Of a stretch of 38,219 bases of DNA, positions 33,907 through 38,219 are shown piece by piece (position 1 is the stretch's first letter; each line of letters opens with the position of its first letter). Below the pieces are notes generated by a model. That model was given only the letters and a program-made list of their open reading frames with translations, was not told where the DNA came from and did no database searches. The translations under genes were made by a program, and so were the position numbers. Source of the stretch: Halonotius pteroides (lineage in GTDB: Archaea > Halobacteriota > Halobacteria > Halobacteriales > Haloferacaceae); the NCBI RefSeq assembly GCF_003605635.1, contig NZ_QMDW01000024.1:1-38219 (forward strand), in the 5' to 3' direction.

Positions 33907-33951
33907 ATCCCGCCGACGGAATCGAACCGTCGTGGTATACCAACGCGGGAT
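33907..33951 (-). ncRNA. tRNA-like minihelix 1, 5' of the vWA gene
   Basis: On the minus strand, ATCCCGC (33951-33945) pairs perfectly with GCGGGAT (33913-33907). Inside are the self-complementary TGGTATACCA (33933-33942) and a T-arm-like hairpin CGACGG / TTCGATT / CCGTCG with a 7-nt T-loop. The 3' strand of the T-stem abuts the acceptor-like strand directly, as in tRNA. Only 24 nt separate it from the vWA start codon. No D-arm, anticodon arm or CCA. Function inferred; it could also be a remnant of tRNA sequence. Confidence 0.45.
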
Positions 33952-33964
33952 GGGAACCGATCCG

Positions 33965-33991
33965 CTGTCCGGTATCGTTTCCACCGGACAG
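33965..33991. terminator. perfect 9-bp hairpin between two surface-protein genes
   Basis: CTGTCCGGT (33965-33973) and ACCGGACAG (33983-33991) with a 9-nt loop. It lies between the stop of the 34077 gene and the tRNA-like minihelix. It could attenuate or stabilise the upstream message; there is no T tract. Confidence 0.4.
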
Positions 33992-34076
33992 CAGAGCCTG
34001 AACAGCGGGGGGAGCCAGTCAGCGTCAGCGGGGAAGGCTCCAAAAGAATCCGCTATTCGGTACTTCTACTACGAGC

Positions 34077-34946
34077 TTATTGACCACCAGTTGAGTTGTT
34101 CACCGGAGCTGTGTTGTTGAACGGATCCTCGTTGTGTCGAACCTGTTCGGTCTCGAAGACGAGATCAAACGAGATCGAGTCGCCCTGAATCACGTTGCCG
34201 ACCTGGAACGGGATCTCAAGGAGGAGACAAAACGAGTAGACGCCCTGGTTGGCCTGGTCGTTAATCGGCAGCAGGTCGCCGTTGTCGTCTTTGATTAGGT
34301 ATCCATCCTCAAGCACTCCGTTTGCCTCGCGGGCGTTTGTGTAGTGAGTGACACCGTCGACGACACCACCAACATCTGGCGATCCGTAACTGATGTTAAG
34401 ATCATCAGAGGCATTGTTGAATACGGGATCGAGTGTGGAGAGTCCAGTCTTGTCGCCACTGGTCTCGTCATAGTTTTGCCACACGGTCGTCAGCAGGAAT
34501 TCACCGAGGTCGGCATCGTTGTCGGTGTCACCCTCGACGTCCTGCTCGGGTTCGGGGTTGGCACCACCGTTCTCTACGAACTCTTCTGTGCGCACCTGCA
34601 CGTAGCCGGGGTTGTCGCCGACCTCGATATCGAAGCAGATAACCGCCCAGTCGCCGGGCTTGACATCGTCGACCTGAATGCCCGAAACCACGTCGCCATC
34701 AGCTGTTTCGCTCAGGTCAAGGGCACCTTGCCCGGTCCAGTAATCGTCGGCCGCGACGACGTTGGCGGTGACACTCATATCGAGCGTCCCCGCGGTGAGC
34801 GTGTTATTTTCGAAGCTCTCTTCATCGCTGAAAAACGCCGAGGTACCGACGCCGGCACCCGCAGACGCGAGGCCGACAACACCGAGACCGGCTACCATTT
34901 TGCGGCGTGAGAGGCTGTACAGTTGGGGGTTGTTGTCTTCTGTCAT
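34077..34946 (-). CDS. exported TasA/camelysin-like protein, likely major subunit
   Basis: About 289 residues from the ATG at 34946 (a longer in-frame start at 34979 adds 11 residues). The signal L-S-R-R-K-M-V-A-G-L is nearly identical to that of the vWA protein, then S-A-F-F-S-D-E-E-S-F-E-N-N-T-L-T-A-G-T-L-D-M. The beta domain contains V-K-P-G-D-W-A-V-I-C-F-D-I and D-N-P-G-Y-V, and the end has L-L-E-I-P-F-Q-V-G-N and G-D-S-I-S-F-D-L. It is the simplest of the family here and lies nearest the promoter, so I infer it is the most abundant subunit. Mature TasA-like proteins polymerise into fibres, including archaeal bundling pili. Confidence 0.75.
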   Translation of the reverse strand: MTEDNNPQLYSLSRRKMVAGLGVVGLASAGAGVGTSAFFSDEESFENNTLTAGTLDMSVTANVVAADDYWTGQGALDLSETADGDVVSGIQVDDVKPGDWAVICFDIEVGDNPGYVQVRTEEFVENGGANPEPEQDVEGDTDNDADLGEFLLTTVWQNYDETSGDKTGLSTLDPVFNNASDDLNISYGSPDVGGVVDGVTHYTNAREANGVLEDGYLIKDDNGDLLPINDQANQGVYSFCLLLEIPFQVGNVIQGDSISFDLVFETEQVRHNEDPFNNTAPVNNSTGGQ

Positions 34947-35010
34947 GGGTCTGTTTCCCGGGTAGACCACGTTGAACAATCACAGGATCGTCCGGTCGGC
35001 TCGGGACAAC

Positions 35011-35032
35011 TATCCCCACATCACAGGGGGTA
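35011..35032. promoter_or_regulatory. imperfect palindrome upstream of the surface-protein operon
   Basis: TATCCCCA and the matching GGGGGTA form an imperfect inverted repeat about 70-85 bp before the start of the 34946 gene. A possible operator. Confidence 0.3.
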
Positions 35033-35120
35033 TTACCTATGTGCTGATTCAACTGTTTGAGGCCCTCTCGGAGGTGTTTTGAACGGATGATTACGCCATT
35101 TGGTATTCAAACAGACTGAC

Positions 35121-35255
35121 CATACCAGTTTGCACGGAACGCATACCGCCTCGTTAGGCGGACATACCGGTCGTCTCCAGCCACCATACCGACTGGGTTG
35201 ACTAGTCATACCGATTTGTACAGCTCCCGTACCAGTAGTATCCAGTTGACATACC
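35121..35255. promoter_or_regulatory. seven helically phased CATACC repeats between divergent genes
   Basis: CATACC occurs at 35121, 35142, 35163, 35185, 35207, 35228 (as CGTACC) and 35250. Spacings are 21, 21, 22, 22, 21 and 22 bp, two DNA turns each, so all copies face the same side. The extended core is about CATACC(A/G)(A/G)T(T/C)TG. The array is 41 bp before the GTG of the DUF7344 gene (35296) and 175 bp before the divergent surface-protein operon. This looks like a cooperative operator; the DUF7344 regulators are candidate binders. Confidence 0.8.
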
Positions 35256-35295
35256 GGTTTGGTACTCTTACCCTTCTATCTGTACCCAAATAGCA

Positions 35296-35880
35296 GTGAA
35301 TTCATATCTATCTCACTCACGCGCGTTGCGACGAGCAATGTTCAATCAGGCCATGCTGCCCGAGGTAGAGGTGTACAGCGTGCTCAGTAACGCGCGCCGA
35401 CGCGAGGTGCTCATAGAGCTGTGGAAACAGCCTGAGAGTATGTCGTTGCGTGACCTTTCGGAACGAATCGCAGCCACAGAGTCTGGAGAACGCCCCGCGC
35501 CACGCGCGCTCCGGGAGAGCGTCTACAACGCGCTCCATCAGACACACCTTCCGAAATTGGACAGCCTCGGACTGGTGGTGTATGATCCAAACCGGAAGAC
35601 GGTGCGTGTCTGCTCGCAGGCAGGGCAGCTGAATCGCTATATGGATGTGACAACACGTATCGGCGTCACATGGGGGGAGTATTATCGCGCACTCGGCGTT
35701 GTCGGACTGGTTGTGACAGTCGGCTCGTTAGCAGCAGTTCCGCTACTCGCTGCAGTCGATCCGCTTATCCCCGCAACAGCCTGTCTCTTGTTGTTTGCCG
35801 GTTCAACCATCTATCAGCTATACGCTGGGCGGCTGGGTACCGGCGGTCAGGTGACACGGCTCCTCGCACGCTTCTTATAA
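35296..35880 (+). CDS. DUF7344 helix-turn-helix regulator with membrane helices
   Basis: A 194-residue protein (GTG start at 35296; an ATG at 35338 is also possible). Residues 25-110 form an ArsR-like winged helix: V-Y-S-V-L-S-N-A-R-R-R-E-V-L, a wing, and V-Y-N-A-L-H-Q-T-H-L-P-K-L-D, the DUF7344 hallmark. Two hydrophobic helices follow (about 130-175), so it is probably a membrane-tethered DNA-binding protein. It is transcribed divergently from the SipW/TasA-like operon across the phased CATACC array, which suggests that it controls the operon and itself. A paralogue lies at 36976. Confidence 0.75.
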   Translation: MNSYLSHSRALRRAMFNQAMLPEVEVYSVLSNARRREVLIELWKQPESMSLRDLSERIAATESGERPAPRALRESVYNALHQTHLPKLDSLGLVVYDPNRKTVRVCSQAGQLNRYMDVTTRIGVTWGEYYRALGVVGLVVTVGSLAAVPLLAAVDPLIPATACLLLFAGSTIYQLYAGRLGTGGQVTRLLARFL

Positions 35881-35901
35881 CAGCCCGCGATGTGCGTTCG
35901 T

Positions 35902-36726
35902 TTAATCGTCATCAACAGCAGCTGCGTCAGTCTCGAAGAGGCGAGCATCACAGTCGTGGCAGACGGCAGCGACCACCTCGTACTCCCGACAGCAAGAACT
36001 CACTGATTCGGTTCCAAGCCTGATCTCGCCCCAGCAGACGGGGCAGGTGTCACAGCAGGCGCGGATTGCTGAGAGGGTTCGTCCCCGAGCCGAACCCGGA
36101 ACCATATCCCATTCATCAGTCCAGTCAGCAAGTGTACGGTGAGCAGCAAGATCGGTAATAAACGCCGCCCGTGACTCCCACTTGCCACGGATCGAGTCGT
36201 CAACAGAGACACGCCACGACAGGCCGCCATCGACAAACGATAGCTGCTCCGGGGCAACATCTAGCAGATCAGCCGAGCCAGCGAGCAGTGCTGCATCGGA
36301 ATCAAGCTCAAGTGCGGCCACTTTGAGACCCACTTCAAACTCCGGGGCGAGCCCAATATCGTCACCGTCGTCGACCACAACCGATGTTCGGGTGAGAAAG
36401 GAGACAATGTCGAATGCATCCGTCGGTTCCTCTGGTGGCATCGGGGTGTCGGCCGCCGACTTTCCAAACAGATCGAGCACTCGGTCAGGGAGATACCGTT
36501 TGGTTAACGCAGGCGTCCCGGGTACCAAGTACCCACGAAGATAGATACTCGCAAGCGAACCCAGCGCAACCGGAATGCCGGCTGGCTGCCAGACAGCCGT
36601 AGCCCCAGCAGTAATCGCCGCCGCAAACATGAGGTTGACAACGGTACAAGGGCGACACCGATTCTCACCGGTATACTCAGGGCGGCGAATCGCCCGAAAA
36701 AGGCCAGAAGTCGATTTTTGTGTCAT
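35902..36726 (-). CDS. membrane protein with C-terminal zinc ribbon, hypothetical
   Basis: A 274-residue protein with C-R-P-C and two hydrophobic helices near residues 25-65, a soluble middle (F-L-T-R-T-S-V-V-V-D-D-G and L-S-W-R-V-S-V-D), and a cysteine-rich end: R-A-C-C-D-T-C-P-V-C-W-G, S-S-C-C-R-E-Y-E and V-C-H-D-C-D. The last part looks like two zinc ribbons. The family seems haloarchaeal and has no known role. It lies between the two DUF7344 genes on the opposite strand, convergent with the first (21 bp between stops), which suggests it works with them, perhaps as a membrane partner. Confidence 0.55.
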   Translation of the reverse strand: MTQKSTSGLFRAIRRPEYTGENRCRPCTVVNLMFAAAITAGATAVWQPAGIPVALGSLASIYLRGYLVPGTPALTKRYLPDRVLDLFGKSAADTPMPPEEPTDAFDIVSFLTRTSVVVDDGDDIGLAPEFEVGLKVAALELDSDAALLAGSADLLDVAPEQLSFVDGGLSWRVSVDDSIRGKWESRAAFITDLAAHRTLADWTDEWDMVPGSARGRTLSAIRACCDTCPVCWGEIRLGTESVSSCCREYEVVAAVCHDCDARLFETDAAAVDDD

Positions 36727-36821
36727 GTGGTTCCGCTAAACGATGGTCGTTAGAACAATTAGGTATGGTTGACCTAACCCGATTGAAGAAATCGTTCGAC
36801 TCAAAAAGGAGATCCCGGGGT

Positions 36822-36858
36822 CTGTAATTACAGGTTTCGATCCGATTCCCGGCCGGGA
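36822..36858. promoter_or_regulatory. two 12-bp palindromes upstream of the second DUF7344 gene
   Basis: CTGTAATTACAG (36822-36833) and TCCCGGCCGGGA (36847-36858) are perfect palindromes with centres 25 bp apart. They lie between divergent genes and could be operators. A TATA-like GTATTAAT at 36941-36948, 28 bp before the ATG at 36976, is the likely promoter of the right-hand gene. Confidence 0.4.
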
Positions 36859-36975
36859 TACCCGATAAAAGTATACTGAGTGCGTAATCGCCCTCCCTGT
36901 CACTCGATTAATAAATAACCAACTAAACTGGAAATTGTGTGGTATTAATGTAGCAGAGAGTGCTTTACGGTTCGT

Positions 36976-37575
36976 ATGAGCAAACTGCAGCCAGTTGCCA
37001 AACCACTCCCAGCCGACAAACAACAGCTATCAACCGAAGCTGTCTTCGAAACACTAAGTAGTCGCCGGCGTCGGTTCACACTTTATTATCTGTCACAGGT
37101 CGGTGAGTCTGTCACCATCCGGGAACTTTCTACGCAGATCGCCGCATGGGAAAATGGCGTTGAACTACACGCAGTGACACCGAAGCAACGAAAACGGGTG
37201 TATACCGCCCTCCACCAAACGCATCTCCCGACGATGGATCGGCTAGATGTGATCGTGTATTCGAAAGATCGCAAAACCATCACCATCACCAATCAGATTC
37301 AGGAATTTGATCTCTACCTCGATGTTGTGCCACCTAATGACCTCCCGTGGAGCCAATTTTATTTGTTACTGAGTGCAGCTATCTCTGTGTTGGTAATCAT
37401 CGCTGTCCAAGGGGTGGCACCGTTTTCTTCCGTTGGCGGATTCGGGTACGCACTGCTGGCCAGTGGCGTCTTCATTATCACCAGCAGCCTCCATTACCTC
37501 CGTGATCGACGGACGCTAATCGGATCCGCAGCGACGCCTCCGGAGGTGGAGCCACCACGGGAAATTACGGAATAA
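36976..37575 (+). CDS. DUF7344 helix-turn-helix regulator with membrane helices (paralogue)
   Basis: A 199-residue paralogue of the gene at 35296. The winged helix has V-F-E-T-L-S-S-R-R-R-R-F-T-L, I-R-E-L-S-T-Q-I-A-A-W-E-N-G and V-Y-T-A-L-H-Q-T-H-L-P-T-M-D-R-L, with a wing K-D-R-K-T-I. Two hydrophobic helices follow (about 130-175) and a short acidic tail. A well-placed TATA box suggests a leaderless transcript. Two such genes close together may bind as heterodimers or control different parts of the locus. Confidence 0.75.
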   Translation: MSKLQPVAKPLPADKQQLSTEAVFETLSSRRRRFTLYYLSQVGESVTIRELSTQIAAWENGVELHAVTPKQRKRVYTALHQTHLPTMDRLDVIVYSKDRKTITITNQIQEFDLYLDVVPPNDLPWSQFYLLLSAAISVLVIIAVQGVAPFSSVGGFGYALLASGVFIITSSLHYLRDRRTLIGSAATPPEVEPPREITE

Positions 37576-37598
37576 CGCTGTCGTCGTAGTTCCAACAG

Positions 37599-38219
37599 CT
37601 ACGCTCCCGACGCGTTCTCGGTGACAAGCCCCTGAGACATCAGCCGGCGAGCAACGACTACAAGCCCGTTTCCAAACCCCTCACCGAAAACGGCTTGTTC
37701 AGCTTTTGAATCCGGTATGATCGAACTTACTAGAATTGAGGCACCGTCAACCATCAGCAGGCGACCAATCGCAGTGTCATCCGCCGTTGCATTCTCACCG
37801 TGCAACCAGCCAAGCTCCGAGACAAACGTCGTGGCGGCCGGCACGGCTGTTTGAATCTCTGCTTGCAGCGACGGCGTTAGTGCGCCCACGGTTAGTTCGA
37901 TGTCGTCTTCCACCCCGGTTAACGTCTCGACAAGGTCTGCGGTCAACAGCGTTTTATCCCCGATAACCAAGACAATCTCTTCGGTCGCTGTTTGGATTAG
38001 CTGTTCTGCCCGGTTTTCGATCGGGTCTCGGCCGCGCATCGTCCAGACTTCCTGTGCCGACGAGCTGTCGTTATCCTCGACGGTCTCGACTGTCTTGAGC
38101 GCGTTGTGAAGGCGATCAACACGACTCTCATACCGATCACGAAGTGTGGCAGTTGTCTCCTCTAATACTGATAGCTGAAAATTCATGAGGGTTGAGCCAC
38201 AGTATCCAATACGGTGACA
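37599..38219 (-). CDS. TrmB-family transcription regulator, C-terminal part (open at right edge)
   Basis: The frame is open from 38219 inward and ends at a stop at 37599-37601. What is present is the helical linker (E-E-T-T-A-T-L-R-D-R-Y) and the TrmB effector-binding domain: W-T-M-R-G-R-D, E-I-V-L-V-I-G-D, I-G-R-L-L-M-V-D-G-A-S-I-L-V-S-S, and G-E-G-F-G-N-G-L-V-V-V-A-R-R-L-M. The N-terminal winged helix should lie beyond the edge. An internal ATG at 38186 is in the repeat and would give only the effector domain. The first 18 codons are the 55-bp inverted repeat, whose left copy leads to a stop instead. Confidence 0.75.
   Translation of the reverse strand, partial: CHRIGYCGSTLMNFQLSVLEETTATLRDRYESRVDRLHNALKTVETVEDNDSSSAQEVWTMRGRDPIENRAEQLIQTATEEIVLVIGDKTLLTADLVETLTGVEDDIELTVGALTPSLQAEIQTAVPAATTFVSELGWLHGENATADDTAIGRLLMVDGASILVSSIIPDSKAEQAVFGEGFGNGLVVVARRLMSQGLVTENASGA
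38165..38219. repeat. right copy of 55-bp terminal inverted repeat
   Basis: Reverse complement of 1-55, identical over all 55 bases. Here it is in-frame coding sequence of the TrmB-family gene. Inversion of the segment between the copies would exchange the TrmB C-terminus for the short tail found at the left edge. Confidence 0.9.

Noticed and set aside
33907-33951. Genuine tRNA gene
   Set aside because: Only 45 nt between the acceptor-like strands; no D-arm, anticodon stem-loop or room for one.
35121-35255. CATACC array as a CRISPR array
   Set aside because: The repeated unit is only 6-12 bp with 21-22 bp period and no spacer-length unique sequence; no cas genes. It fits phased operator sites.
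1-38219. Integrated prophage or plasmid bounded by att sites
   Set aside because: The end repeats are inverted, not direct, and no capsid, portal, terminase, replication or tyrosine-integrase genes are present.

Overview
The window is haloarchaeal (class Halobacteria). The proteins are acidic, promoters are TATA-box with very short leaders, surface proteins carry twin-arginine signals, and many genes belong to families largely confined to haloarchaea (DUF7344, DUF7342 and DUF7123 regulators, CheF, N-terminal-membrane/PAS histidine kinases). The genus cannot be fixed from sequence alone. Base composition is uneven: GC-rich core genes sit among AT-rich stretches full of transposase debris and broken genes, so most of the window reads as an accessory region.

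Layout. 1-1410: a large serine recombinase reading toward the left edge, with its stop codon inside a 55-bp sequence that recurs inverted at the right edge. 1659-6632: sulfur and metal genes (DsrE remnant, CoA-disulfide-reductase-like flavoprotein with a rhodanese domain, DUF1684 protein, ZIP-like transporter, decayed nickel/cobalt-permease-like gene, small acidic protein). 6806-13243: a D-2-hydroxyacid dehydrogenase, an IS4-type transposase remnant, a complete IS1182-type element with terminal repeats (8406-10427), a DUF4097 Tat lipoprotein, a CPBP intramembrane protease and another transposase remnant. 13555-23749: CheF homologue, HTH protein, AIM24 gene broken by an amber codon, a membrane PAS histidine kinase, a small-membrane-protein operon ending in a zinc-ribbon gene also broken by an amber codon, an IS6-type remnant, a PPOX flavoprotein and a 1015-residue multi-PAS kinase. 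24122-27127: small proteins, an HTH plus TumE-like pair that looks like a toxin-antitoxin module, a 40-residue zinc-finger microprotein and a DUF7123 regulator.

27348-34946 is the most coherent system. Seven minus-strand genes encode a SipW/Sec11-type signal peptidase, five exported TasA/camelysin-like or low-complexity proteins (one with a von Willebrand A domain) and a small membrane protein. The promoter-distal five genes overlap by 1-8 nt. The vWA gene is bracketed by two short tRNA-like minihelices (acceptor-like stem plus T-arm), possibly processing signals. Upstream, a divergent intergenic region carries seven CATACC motifs spaced 21-22 bp apart, i.e. every two helical turns. It separates the operon from a DUF7344 HTH-membrane regulator; a second DUF7344 gene and a zinc-ribbon membrane protein follow. 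I infer a regulated extracellular fibre or matrix secretion locus.

The right edge is the C-terminal part of a TrmB-family regulator whose reading frame enters the 55-bp inverted repeat. At the left edge the same coding repeat runs into a stop after 19 codons. With the recombinase alongside, this suggests, but does not prove, that the 38-kb segment is invertible and switches the TrmB C-terminus.
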